Assembly: GCA_028554755.1 (NCBI GenBank)
Contig: JAPTOF010000003.1
Coordinates: 10,239,501-10,303,500, forward strand
Direction of reading: 5' to 3'
DNA: 64,000 nucleotides
DNA from: Cordia subcordata
Taxonomy: Eukaryota > Streptophyta > Magnoliopsida > Boraginales > Cordiaceae
The notes beneath the pieces are model-generated. The model saw nothing but the letters and a program-made list of their open reading frames with translations. It had not been told where the DNA came from and made no database searches. Made by a program: the position numbers and the translations under genes. The stretch's first letter is position 1, and each line of letters starts with the position of its first letter. This document shows, piece after piece, positions 10,520 to 21,232 of this stretch.

Positions 10520-10912
10520 AAGACTCTTTTTCCTTGCAAAACTGCCAGTACCAGAACACTTACCCCTGTACTGGTAAACTGGCTAAGTCAATCGATAATA
10601 TGTTTTAGCTTCTGTTTCTACCGAAACACTGTACCGGAACACTTGGTCCCAGTACCGGTCGACCGGTAGTCGCGATTCTGTGCAATGTATGAAAGGCTCA
10701 ACCGGTTGTAACTCATTATAACTCTTCATATTTCAAAACTCTTCATCTTCTCTCATTCTTTTCTCTCTAAAACACTCTCTAAAACTCTTTTTCTTCTAAA
10801 TCTCTCCATCAAATCTATTTCCCACTTCAACTTTCCTTAACCCTAACATCAAACCCTAGTTTTCTCTCTCTATTTCTCTTTCCTCTCCTTCTTCCAAAAT
10901 TTACTTTCTCAT
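10520..10912 (+). promoter_or_regulatory. Possible internal promoter before the envelope-like ORF
   Basis: No coding frame. It holds ACCGGAACAC, then a perfect 14-bp palindrome ACCGGTCGACCGGT (10654-10667), CAACCGGTTG, a TATA-like CATTATAACTC (10715-10725), and a pyrimidine-rich stretch (about 10740-10905) up to the ATG at 10913. The order repeats that of the LTR promoter (motifs, TATA box, leader). A promoter role is inference. Confidence 0.4.
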
Positions 10913-12226
10913 ATGGCAAATACAAGGAACAAAGGAAAGGCTCATGCTTCCGATTCCAAGAGCAAAAATGTAGCAAGTTCTTCAAGGGGTTCAAGAAGCT
11001 TAAGAAGACAACCTTTACCTGAGCAAAATCCATTCTCACCACCTGCAAATCGAGTTTATTCCACCAAGAAGATATGGCCAAGTAAATGCCTCATCCAAGG
11101 TGAACTTCAAAACTTGAACATGATTGAGTTTTGCGCTGCAAATGGTTGGATGGATTTCATGACTACTAAAGAGCCAATTTATCCTCAACTTATTTGTGAA
11201 TTCTATGAAAGGCTAAATTGGGATAATCTCTATGGTAGAGTTTGGTCAGTTGTTAGAGGAGTTGATATTCAGATTATTGAAGCAGACCTTAGGAACATCT
11301 TCAATATTCCCTTGCATGATCATCAGTACCCTATATTTGCATTTAGAAACTTTTCCCAATTTCCTGATAATATTCGTGAAAGGGGCATTTATGGGTTTGT
11401 GTTGGAACAAGTACCTCAATATGCTGAGTTTCCTCTCCTAAATAATGTGCATCCAGTTTACAAAGCACTTATCAGAATGTTCAAACATAATGTAGTGCCT
11501 AAAGATACTCATGATGGGGAAATTTACAAAACCAAGGCATATTGTTTATACTTGCTTTACTATAGGTATCGAGTTAATCTCCCTGAAACCATTCTTGCAT
11601 ATATGAAGAATGTGGTGCTTAGAAACATATTACTTGGTTATGGGATGGCTTTAACTAGGATTTTTAGAGCTAAAGGTTTTGTACTTGAGGGAATTCCAAA
11701 AACCTCCTTTAATCATATGTGGAACTTTGATTTCTAATGCCTTAAGAGGATGGAACTATTCTATTGGAGAGGTAGATGGATGCACTTGCATGAATTCAAA
11801 GCTTTGCCTCAAAATACAAGGAACCTTATCCTGCAAAGGATTGTTAATAAGACAACCTTTGATTTTTCACATGAGGATGAAGAAGGACAAGAACATGATC
11901 TTGGAAGCAGTGATGATGATGATGATGAAGAAGAAATGGAAGATGTGGGTGGAGAAGAAGAAGAGGAAGTAGAAGAAGATAAGGATACTCGAGAAGAATA
12001 TAATGAAGAACAAGGGCAATATCATGAGCTTCGATCAAAGAATGTTAATGATAGGATGATGCAAAGACTTTTTAACAAGGTGGACTCCATAAGAGAAAAG
12101 GTCGATGTGTTAGCTACTACAGTGGGGAATCAACACGGTACTCTTGATAGCCTTGCAACGATTATCGGGGATCAACGTCAAATAAGGGCTCGCTTGGCTC
12201 GAGATGTGAGGATGATGAAGCTGTGA
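10913..12226 (+). pseudogene. Envelope-like third ORF of the copia element, one stop codon
   Basis: From ATG 10913 a frame of about 437 codons is interrupted only once, by TAA at 11735-11737. The N-terminus is basic and Ser-rich. The middle (CAANGWMDFM, LICEFYERLNWDN, VVRGVDIQI, DLRNIFNIP) resembles the domain often annotated as putative plant transposon protein in Sirevirus and Athila third ORFs. After the stop come a very acidic run (Asp/Glu, about 11905-12000) and a coiled-coil-like tail (QRLFNKVDSIREKVDVLATT). I see no convincing transmembrane helix. Its role in any retroelement is not established; in Sireviruses it is called envelope-like by position. It could also be a captured host gene fragment. 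Confidence 0.7.
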
Positions 12227-12771
12227 ATGGGACTTCCCGATGACGATGATGCTGGTCCTAGTCATTAGCCTCTCTCTCCTTCCCTTATTTTCCAAAAATC
12301 CCACTCCTTTAGATTTTTCTTTAAATATTTTCTTGGCAGTTTCATATCTTTTCACTTTTGATGGATTATAATTTTTTCCCTTTTTTGCATAATGTTAATT
12401 ACTCTCTATGATGGATTATAATTTTTTCCTTTCTTCATTTGTTTTATTTGGTCTAAAATTGCTTAGGATTTCTGTGCTTGCATGCTTGTGTGAGAGCTAA
12501 GTCATGACGCTTCCTAGTATTGATGGCTCCTTACTTTTCTACTTCTTCTCTCACTCTCTCTTTTGATGATGCCAAAAGGGGAGAAAGCAGTAGATTGCTT
12601 ATTACTGTGTTGGCAGTAGATTGCTTATTGCTATGTTAATTATTGCTATTATTACTCTTTGCTCATGCCTTGATTAAAGGGGAGCCCTCCAAGTTGTCAA
12701 TTTTGCTTATGCCTTGATTAAGGGGGAGCCCTCCAAGTTGACAATTTTGTCATCATCAAAAAGGGGGAGAA
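12227..12771 (+). other. Copia 3' noncoding region with several polypurine tracts
   Basis: No gene. Contains G-rich purine tracts AAAAGGGGAGAAAG (about 12575), TTAAAGGGGAGCC, TTAAGGGGGAGCC and AAAAAGGGGGAGA (12759-12771), the last directly at the 3' LTR and therefore the plus-strand primer. Multiple such tracts are described for Sireviruses. Confidence 0.75.
12665..12750 (+). repeat. Tandem duplication of a polypurine-containing unit
   Basis: Two copies of about 44 bp (12665-12708, 12709-12750), each ATGCCTTGATTAA, G-rich tract, CCCTCCAAGTTG, CAATTTTG. A shorter repeat of GCAGTAGATTGCTTATT lies just upstream (about 12587-12632). Confidence 0.85.
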
Positions 12772-14387
12772 TGTTGAAACTTATTGGTTTTATTTTATTT
12801 TGATGATGCCATAATTGCACTTTGAAAATTACTACCATTAAATATCTTGAAGCTTAAGTTAAGTACAGGCCTTTGAGCAAAGGCAATGATGCATGAAGCA
12901 TGGAGATTATGAAGATTTCTTGGAGAATTAGTTTTGTTCTTTAGATCTTGTCTAGTTGATCTTAGTACATAAGCAACTATCTATGAAGCTCAAAAACTTA
13001 GAGCATTGCATGCATATATCTTGATCTTTCTTCTAAGTGCATGCCTACACTTGCTTTTAAAAGGTTCCTGTAGAAAACTCATACTATAGCATATACTATA
13101 ACTGAAGCATTTATTGTTATGTTGATTTTTATATATGCTTGTCTATATATATATATGAATATACCTACATGGAACTGCAGTAAAATTGCATATATAAGCT
13201 CTATACTTAAGCTATTTTGTTCTATATATGTATCTATAGGCAAACAACTTGCATATACCTATTCCCCATGCAAAATCTGTAAAAAGTCTTGATTATATGC
13301 AAGTTTTAGCTTTGCATTTAATGTTTATGCAAGTTGGTTGGTAGTGCATTTATGAGATAAGATATATGCTATATAAGTAGTTGTTTTGAGCTTCAAAATT
13401 CTGCAGAGAAACGCTTTTAATGTTGACTTGATATGTAACAACTTTTTGGTAAAAAGTTAAAACAGCTTTTTTAGCTTTTTCTACAACTACCGGCCCACTT
13501 AGGTGGTCGACCGGGAATGTCTTCCGAAAAAATAGAGAGCATGAGTGCTCTACCGGAACACTAAGGCGATCGACTAATAAAGTGTTTCGGTAAGACCTTT
13601 TAGCCTCTGGAACTACCGGAACACCCAGGGGGTTGACTGATAATGTACTCTGGTAGTCCCTCTGTGTTGTTTTGAAAAAATTGACCGTTAGGAGACTTGT
13701 TTTTTTGGCTTATAAATATATCCTATCCCTTCCAACACAAATATAACTTGTTCAAAAACATCTCACACAGCTCTCTTGCATTTAATTTGCTTCATCTATT
13801 GCAATCTTGCTTTATTAATTGCAACCTTCATTAATTGCATATCATTGGCATTTAAGAACAAGTTTTCTCTTGAGCTTCATAAATTGCTTATCTACTTAGA
13901 GCAACATAGGAAGGTTTAAATGCCTTTGTATTCTTGCTCATAAGAAGTTCATTGTATATCAAATACTTTACTATCATTTTTAGGAGTGAATTTCTTTACT
14001 CCTGGGTAGCATAGGTATGAGAACCCATTCTCAAGAGTGAAGGGTTGAAATCCTCAAGTATAGGGTTATACTTGTGGTCCTTGTGGAGAAGCAAGGGTTG
14101 TGATCGTTGTTCTATGCTTCTACAACGTACTAAGCAAGAAGTCGATTCACTAGTGGAGTTTCTAAAACCCTAAAGGGAGGCCTTACGTAGTGGACTAAGC
14201 CCTCGAGAGTTCAAAACCACTCTAAATCGCTGTGTTTGATTTTCTTGACTCTACTCTCTTTAACTTTCAAATACTTATTTTGATTGTTGCATGAGATTTT
14301 GGTTGAGATTATTGTTAAGATTTTTAATTAGTTAATTGTGCTAATAATCCAATTCGCCACACTCTTGGATTCATTTTCTGGGCTACA
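12772..14387 (+). repeat. 3' LTR of the copia element
   Basis: Begins TGTTGAAACTTATTGG and ends GGGCTACA, followed by the target copy AGTTT. Colinear with the 5' LTR throughout. TATA box at 13711-13720. Confidence 0.9.
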
Positions 14388-14392
14388 AGTTT

Positions 14393-15753
14393 CATTCTCC
14401 ATGTCCCCAATGTCTCCTAAGAAGTCATACGTCTAAGATTGTTTCCTTTCTCTCTTAAGGACAAGGCTAGGGCTTGGTTGCATTTTTTACCTAATGGTTG
14501 CATTACTACATGGGCTGAGCTTCAATGTAAGTTCTTTCAAAAATTTTATCCCATGGCCAAGACGGCGAATCTTAGGATCGCCATTATGACTTTCTCCTAA
14601 CATGATCTAGAATCCTTTCATGAGGCTTGGGAGAGGTTCAAAGACCTTCTTAGACAATGTCCTTACCATGGGTATGGCAATCATGACCTATTGCAGTATT
14701 TCTTTCGAGGCTTAAATGAACAAAATAGGATAATGGTCAATGCCACCCCCAGTGGTGGTCTCTATCTTTTGAGACTGACTGAGGCATGGAAGAAAATAGA
14801 GTTGATGGCTGAAAATTCATTTCAAAACTTTGCTATGGAAAGGTCTTTTCGGAAAGGCAATTGGAAAAGTGTTAGTGAGGCTAGAGTCTCTTTAGATTTA
14901 CTCGCTAAGGTGGAGGCATTGACGAATAAGTTAGATCAATTCATTACATTATCTCTTTCATCTCATGCTCATAAGCCTAGTCCATGCGTTCTTCCTCCAC
15001 CACTTTAGTTGTTAAGGTTTGTGCATTGTGTTCTAAGTCGTCTCATGAGACTATAGCTTGCCCTTTAGCATCCCAATTTCCCAAATTCATGAAAGACCAA
15101 GTGTGTGCTACTCAAGGTTATTCTCGTGAGTACAACCCATACTCAAACACATACAATCCAGGTTGGAGGGACAACCCAAAATTTTCTTGAAGACAAGGTC
15201 AGTATGAGTCTAGTTCACATCCCCGGGCTCTACTCTAGTAGCGACCCTGTCTTGTTAATCCTCCAGGGTTTTACCATGTCAATCAATCTAGGCTTCCTAG
15301 TGTTCCTTAGCCACAAGCACTCCCTGCTCCTTCTAGTAGTTAGCCTACTAATGATGATAGGATTGGGAAGATGTTTTAGTTAATGCAACAGGAGTTAGTT
15401 AGTTGTAGGCGACAGATAGAGAGTTATCAGGCTAGGGTAGATACCCAGTTAGGACAATTTGCGGCGCAGATGAGTACTAGAAACCCCAGGAAATTGCCTT
15501 CTCAACCAGAGGTAAACCTTAGAGTCCAGTCCTATTTCTCCACCAATACCATTTATTCCCCTCAGGTCCAGGCTAAGGTCGTCACCACTTTTAGGAGCAG
15601 CAGAATAGTGGATAATAATGTAGGAGTTGACTTTGTAGTGCCTGCACCTACTGGTCTTTTCAAGTCTGGAGAGCCACATAGTAGCCTCACTGAGCGAGAT
15701 TCTGGAGAAGGTCTTGTTGAGAGAGAGTTGAGCCTATTAGAGACCATGGAGAG
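14393..15753 (+). pseudogene. Gag of element A: capsid, zinc knuckle and C-terminal part
   Basis: Continues the gag interrupted at 4006. The capsid region reads FPFSLKDKARAWLHFLP, TTWAELQCKFFQKFYP and HDLESFHEAWERFKDLLRQCP (Retrotrans_gag). A CX2CX4HX4C knuckle, CALCSKSSHETIAC, lies at about 15020-15061. Then comes the Athila-typical YNPYSNTYNPGWRDNPKFS, a frame with a coiled-coil-like RRQIESYQARVDTQLGQFA, and NPRKLPSQPEVN. Stops at about 14598, 15006 and 15190 and a frame change show decay. It ends at the GAGAG target duplication (15749-15753), where NA-1 is inserted; the sequence resumes at 30561. Confidence 0.85.
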
Positions 15754-17638
15754 TAATGTATTGGTTTTGTGTGTGATTTTACATTGTATTTTTATATTTA
15801 TTTTGAGGTGTTTTGTGCTCTATAAGGGGTATTAATGTAGCATTTATATTATACTTGAGCATATTAAGCTTTAGGTGTCTATAGTTGAGCTTAAAGCATT
15901 AATGCTACACTAAAGTACACTTATCTTGTGTTTCAGGTGAGTTTGAGAAATGTCTTGCGCTGAAAAATGATAGAGATGGATTGTGCAAGAATTGAAGAAG
16001 ATCTTAAGGATGAAAAGTGGAAGAAAAGTTAGATTGGAGGCTTTCAGACAAAGGCCAAAGCAACCGGAAGCAAAATGGAGCTAAACGAAGCCAAAAGAGA
16101 GCAAATAGGCATTACAGGAACACTGGCTTCAGAGTACCGGTGCACTGGCTCACTATTTTGCCAGAAATAGAAAGCAAGCTTCTATTGTCAAAATAGAGGC
16201 CCCTTGGTACCGGCGCTCCAGTTAAGTGTTTTGGTAGTCGCAAAAATTGGCTATATAAGCCTACTTTTGGCCATTTATGTATCAACAATTTATATTCTTT
16301 CACACCTATTTCCCAAAACCCTAATCCTCTCATGTCCCACCTCTCACACACTCTTTCATACACAAAAGAACTCTGGAATCAGGCATCTTAGGAGGATGAA
16401 ACACAAGGATTTGGGCATTAGCTCTTGGATTGTAAAGATATGGCTTTGGATAAAAGTATAGCTTCTTTGTCTCTCTTTTATCCTAAGTTAATGTATATAT
16501 GTTAGAACTATGTAGGGTGATTTACTCTTATATTATCGATTGATTATTACATTATTGTTATGGGTACATGATGGATCTATGTATATATGCTTTGTGCTTA
16601 GGGTTTCTATGGAAAATTTACATACATGTCTATGTGTTTGTAGAAATGCCTCAATTATGTAGCTTATATATGTTGTAGTCTATTATGCTATTAATCATCT
16701 CTAAATCATTATGCTAGCATATCTATTTGTTTGTATGGTGATTACATGAAGTGGGTATGCTTATATACATATCTATGTGTGTGTTTGCATACTTAATAGC
16801 ATAAATAGCTTCTATTGCATACATGTCGGGTGCCATTGCTTAAATTGGTGTAATCTAAGTATGTCTATGTGCTTAGTAGTAGAATACCCAAAATATTCTC
16901 GAACACCATGCCCTAGATGTGGTTGCTTTGCGCTAACATGTTTGTACTCGCTATTGTGATGATGATCGATGGTGCATAATGGCTAGCCTAGGTGGAGTTG
17001 GCCTTAGCTTTAAATCCAGCTAATAGGTTTCAAGGTAGGTTAGTCGACCTTAGATGGACTAAGTCTTGGCTTTAAATCCAGCCAACAGTTTAGACGCTAG
17101 GGTTAGGTCGATCTAAGTTACCTAGAATCCTAACTAGCTGGCCTTGTGGCCCTAAGTCATAAAGACCACGCTGTAGCTCTAGGTAGACGTGCCTAGGGAC
17201 GGCCCTGCACTGAGACTTAGGGTGTAATTAGGAGGTTAATTAGGAATCTAGATGAGAGCAACCTATTTTAATCCATCAAGTGACCTTAACAAGAAGTAGT
17301 AATCACCCATTTGCAAGATGTAATCACCCTATTCCCCCATTTTCAAGTGTTAAAATCCCCTTTGATTGCTTGATTCCCCCGTCACACACACACATCCCCT
17401 TTTATTTCCTTGTTCCCAGTTTAGGTTTATCTTTTCCAAGCTCCCTTCAATCACAAAAAAAAAAGACCAAAAAGATTGTAATTAGGATCCCAACACGTAT
17501 CTCTTTAAGAACGCTTAGCTTAGAACACCCCTCATATTAGGCCTCCCTGTGGATTCGACCCCGTACTTGCACACACTATGCTACACGCGACCCGTGTACT
17601 TGCGGGCTATTTAGGCTTATGCTGTAAGATAGTGATCA
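15754..17638 (+). repeat. 5' LTR of NA-1
   Basis: Starts TAATGTATTGG (TGATGTGTTGG in sister copies) and ends GTGATCA. TATATAAG at 16252-16259 preceded by GGTACCGGCGCTCC. Two hairpins at 17004-17023 and 17066-17085. No gene; the short ORFs inside are LTR sequence. Confidence 0.85.
17004..17085 (+). other. Paired hairpins in the NA-1 LTR
   Basis: Hairpin 1 (17004-17023) has stem TTAGCT/AGCTAA; hairpin 2 (17066-17085) has stem TTGGCT/AGCCAA; both have loop TTAAATCC. The G-to-A and C-to-T changes in hairpin 1 keep pairing. The 3' LTR of NA-1 keeps TTAGCT/AGCTAA (22471-22490). Confidence 0.6.
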
Positions 17639-17644
17639 AGTTCT

Positions 17645-17662
17645 TGGCGCTGTTGCTGGGGA
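17645..17662 (+). other. Primer binding site of NA-1, tRNA-Asp type
   Basis: TGGCGCTGTTGCTGGGGA differs at two positions from the tRNA-Asp site. It follows the LTR end by 6 bp. The leader to 17824 has no gene. Confidence 0.82.
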
Positions 17663-17824
17663 GGCAATGGTTGTTTGATTTCTTTGTTTTTGTGTGTCTT
17701 AGCTCATTATGTGTTGTTTTATCTTTTCTTTTCATGTTTTCTTTATTTTGATTAATTCATTAAAAAATTCAAGAAAAAAGTTTTTGTTGAGCATTGTAAA
17801 GAGGTTTACTTTTGTCAATTACTA

Positions 17825-19645
17825 ATGAATAAACCTAATGCATTATGGTGGGCACTTGTATCCACTTCCTTACCACCCGTACATGTTCCCATTGCTTGTT
17901 GCATTTGTGAAATTTTTGTGCATCTAACTATTTTCTATCCCCATGAAAATTCCCCATCTAAGGCAAGTGCTAACTATGACCCCCATAGTCATGCATCATC
18001 TTATGTATCTTCATTTAGAAATCATGACTATAAGGATGCATATTCTTGTTATTGCAATCTATGTGGAAGCCGTGCTCATGATTCCAATACTTGCCCTACT
18101 TTTCACCCTTATCGCCAATTGTTTGCTGTGCCTTATACCCCTAGCAATCATATACCTATGCATGCATCTTCATCCTATTATCATGATTCTAGAGAGCAAT
18201 ATCATACATCTTCATATTAGGGTCAAGATGACTCTTCATGGTCTCTACCTTATTGCTTTGAAAATCTACCTCTTACACTGTCATTTCCCACCCACCCTTC
18301 CTCTGAGTTTTATGATAACGGTGTTGTTCGTGTTCCTTACCAAATTCTCTCCCATCCCAAATCAGAATAACTTTTTTCTTTTAGGTCTCTTTCACGTAGT
18401 CAAAAGCTTGACTATATCATATACCTCTACTAATCTAATAAAGAGTACCTAGATCGTATAAGGCAACAAGTTGATAATGAAGATAAGTGCTTGAGGAGAA
18501 TGGTTAAGAATGAACAACCCGTGGTTAGAAGTCTTCAGATACCTTTAGAATGGGTTGAAGAGATAGGAAAGAGACCTAGATATGAGAGAAATAGGGGTAG
18601 AAATGACGATGTGTCAAAGAAAAATTTGGAGAGAGAGGTCGATGGATAGCTACCATCTTGTAGTGAGGTCGAGAACGAGCTTGATAATAGTTTGGTTCTT
18701 AATGACTCTTATGGTTATGTTTTAGAGAAAATAGTACCCTATGCTCCTAAGCTTTCAACATCCTCCATTGAGTCACGTGAGTCTTCTTTTTCTTCTTCCT
18801 CCACACATTCCACACACTTAGAGGTTGAATTTCATGATCATAGTCCTCATTTGCATTTTGAGTATACATTTAGGGAATCTAGGGTACATATCTCCCTCGA
18901 GCATTCATGCATACATGACTCAAAATCCTTTGAGTCCCCGTTGTCCCTTTCATATATGAATGCCCCTTATGAAAAGAAAGATCGTGAGATGACACCAAAT
19001 AGTGATGAATGTATTGTTGAATTTAAAGTGACTTTAGCTACTGAAGCTTTAGAGTCACCCTTTAGGGAAAACAAGACATCAATTTCAGAGGTTTTAGATG
19101 ATAAGTCTTTTAGAGTTAAGAATCATGATGTTGAAGAGAATAGAAACTCTAAGAAGACATATAAAATAGAAATTAGTGCACTTAGAAGAATGATCTATGG
19201 GTCTTTCTGGATGTTTGATGAATCATTATTGGAGAAAGAACCCATTAGGATCAAATCCACCCTTTATATGGAGTTAGAACGACTTAGGCTTAATGATGAT
19301 GTATTTTATAGAGAACAAGAGTGTAGTACTTCATCGTCCCTCATCCTTGCCTTTCTTTCTCCGAGAGTCGTTCCCACTCCCCTTTCCCATTCCGATGAGT
19401 TTCCCTCTTTGGAGCTCACGTTTATGCCTTCTAGTTTAGAACATTTTCATCGGGGACTAGATAGCACTTCTCTCATGTTGTATACATTAGACCTATCTTT
19501 AACCCATGGAGAAGGTGTGTTCTTAGCTCTTGATTATGAAAAGAAGACCATGGGGTGGTTAATTAGAGAGCAAGCGGGGCATGATCTTTCATGTTTATGC
19601 ATGACACTTCCACACTTGCGCACACATTCTCATTTGATGTTTTGA
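17825..19645 (+). pseudogene. Gag-like ORF of the NA family, two CCHC knuckles
   Basis: One frame of about 607 codons, broken by stops near 18218, 18369, 18439 and 18647; the open tail is 317 codons (18692-19642). Near the N-terminus is a degenerate knuckle CICEIFVHLTIFYP; the sister copy has an intact CLCGSFMHPTIFC pattern (CX2CX4HX4C). About 50 residues on is a second, intact one, CNLCGSRAHDSNTC. No capsid domain is recognisable. The middle is Ser/His/Glu-rich with STHSTHLEVE and ESRVHISLEHS. The end (SLELTFMP, LDLSLTHGEGVFLALDYEKK, MGWLIRE) resembles the linker just before RT in element A (SLELKHLPDH, LSSEHEE, KAIGWKIDD). No known function; nucleic-acid binding is inferred from the knuckles. 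It ends where RT would begin. Confidence 0.72.
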
Positions 19646-20266
19646 GGTGGGATGTTGACAAGGGGTGCATTGTGCATTCATTATCCCATCATATAATGTA
19701 TGACCCTTTTCCTTCTAATGCTTATGCTTGGTTGAATATCCGACAATTTGTGTCTCTCAATTTTAAACATGTATTGCTCTAACACTAGCACCCAGCTAGA
19801 GGCGTTAAATCCAACTCTACTAGGAGGCACCCTAGACATGTGCATACTTTTCTTGTTTTCCTTGTCTTTTACTTGTTTTCATTTTTCTTGTTTTTACTTA
19901 TTATACTTGCCTTCTTGTTTACTTTCCTTGATTTCCATTTTTCTTTTTGTTTCTTTACTTTTTCACCTTCCCAAGTGTTGATCCTCAACTCTATTGTTTT
20001 CGATTTTCTATACACCTTGTTTATTCATTTGATGATGCAAATGCAAGCTTGCATGGCAATGCTACTAATCGTGCTCTATGAGTGTTTTTAGTTTTTGAAA
20101 AACAGGGTTAGTAGATAAATGATAAATCATTGGCATTAGAGAGATTCAAAAAAAAAATAGAAGGTTGTATCTATCCTTTCTCCACTTGTCCCTTTTTATC
20201 TACCCCATCCTCACCATACTTACTTTCTTTGTATTGCCTATTTGCTTGTTGAGTAGTATTGTTCTA

Positions 20267-20310
20267 TTTGCTTAAGGAAAGCAAAGTTCAGGTTTGGGGG
20301 TGTGGGAGTT
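20267..20310 (+). other. Internal hairpin and G-tract of NA-1
   Basis: TTTGCTT/AAGCAAA stem with loop AAGGA (20267-20285), then GTTCAGGTTTGGGGGTGTGG. It resembles the hairpin and polypurine tract at the LTR border 0.93 kb downstream, but no LTR follows it. Confidence 0.65.
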
Positions 20311-21194
20311 TAGTTTTATTGTTATATGCCTTGACTAGGGTAGATGTGTATTATGTGCTTTAAAATGATGAATTTTCTTTTTTGATTTGATGCATTTAGA
20401 GTTGCTTATTTTTTGGTTGATCGCTGTGTTGGTTATTATGGTTGACTCAATGGATTAGTGAATATGAGTAGCATCATGGGTAAGTGAATGGAGTGGATAG
20501 AGAACCCAGTCTTGGAGGAGATGCCCTTGAAAGTTGTAAGGAGTTAGGACCTTTAAGAATGATCCTTGTAGTCACCCCATAGCTTGGTAGAAAAGAGTGA
20601 AGAAAAAAAAGGGTTGTTGATGTGAGTGCCTCTCCCTTGATTAGTCCTTTTTCTTGTGCCTAACCCTTTCTTTCTCTTTTCTTTTTGTGTGAATACAATT
20701 TAAAGTCTAAAAAATCCAAAAAATTGAAGAAGGCAAAAAGGTGCAAAAATATCAAAAAGATGAAAAACAATTGGAAAAGAGAAAAAGCTAAAGGCTCCAA
20801 AAAGTTTTGTGAACAAGTGCATAAATGACACAATGTTAACTTACCACAAGCTATCTTTTATGTAGATATGTGAATAAGGTTTGTTATAAGCCATTGTGTA
20901 TGTATATTCTCTCTCTTCTTGTCTTAAGGCTTTGTGCATATTGGGGAGGCCATGTTAGTTAAGGGGGCACGAAATCTCAACATCCCATTAGAATCCTAAG
21001 ATTGTGAAGGTTTGGCTACTTAGAAACTTCCCACGAGGTTCAAGGCCCTATATAAGTAGAGGGAGGATCTGAAGAGACTTGAGGATCTCTCTATAATAGG
21101 AATGCCCCTTCATACTTCTTAGACTAACCTTGATAACGAGTCAATTCCTTAGGCAACCCTTTGTATTGACTTTAGAGATAAACTTAGATTTGGG

Positions 21195-21232
21195 CTTGCT
21201 TAGGAACAAGTAAGGAGAAGGTTTGGGGGTGT
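21195..21232 (+). other. Hairpin and polypurine tract of NA-1
   Basis: CTTGCTTAGGAACAAGTAAG is an imperfect hairpin, followed by GAGAAGGTTTGGGGGTGT directly at the 3' LTR start. This is the expected plus-strand primer. Confidence 0.8.

Larger units (their letters stand above)
4007..14387 (+). mobile_element. Sirevirus-like Ty1/copia element
   Basis: Complete 10.4-kb element with LTRs of 1615 and 1616 bp (TGTTGAAC...ACA), target duplication AGTTC (4002-4006) / AGTTT (14388-14392), an initiator-Met primer site and polypurine tracts. Order is gag, protease, integrase, RT, RNase H (the copia order), then an extra envelope-like ORF. The long gag with a coiled-coil tail containing NQRCVFDK-type QQRCVFDK, the third ORF and the multiple G-rich tracts before the 3' LTR point to the Sirevirus (SIRE/Maximus) lineage. 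Stops and frameshifts in gag, protease and pol make it defective, but less so than the Athila copies. Confidence 0.9.
19646..21232 (+). other. 3' noncoding region of NA-1
   Basis: No supported gene; open frames here are T-rich or A-rich low complexity. Includes the conserved GGCGTTAAATCC...GGAGGCACCCTAGAC block also seen after IN in Athila relatives, a first hairpin/G-tract, an A-rich block (about 20700-20800) and the polypurine tract. The same layout is found in A, A2, NA-2 and NA-3. Confidence 0.7.

Noticed and set aside
11844..12038. His/Leu-rich minus-strand frame
   Set aside because: Shadow of the Asp/Glu-coding run of the envelope-like ORF.
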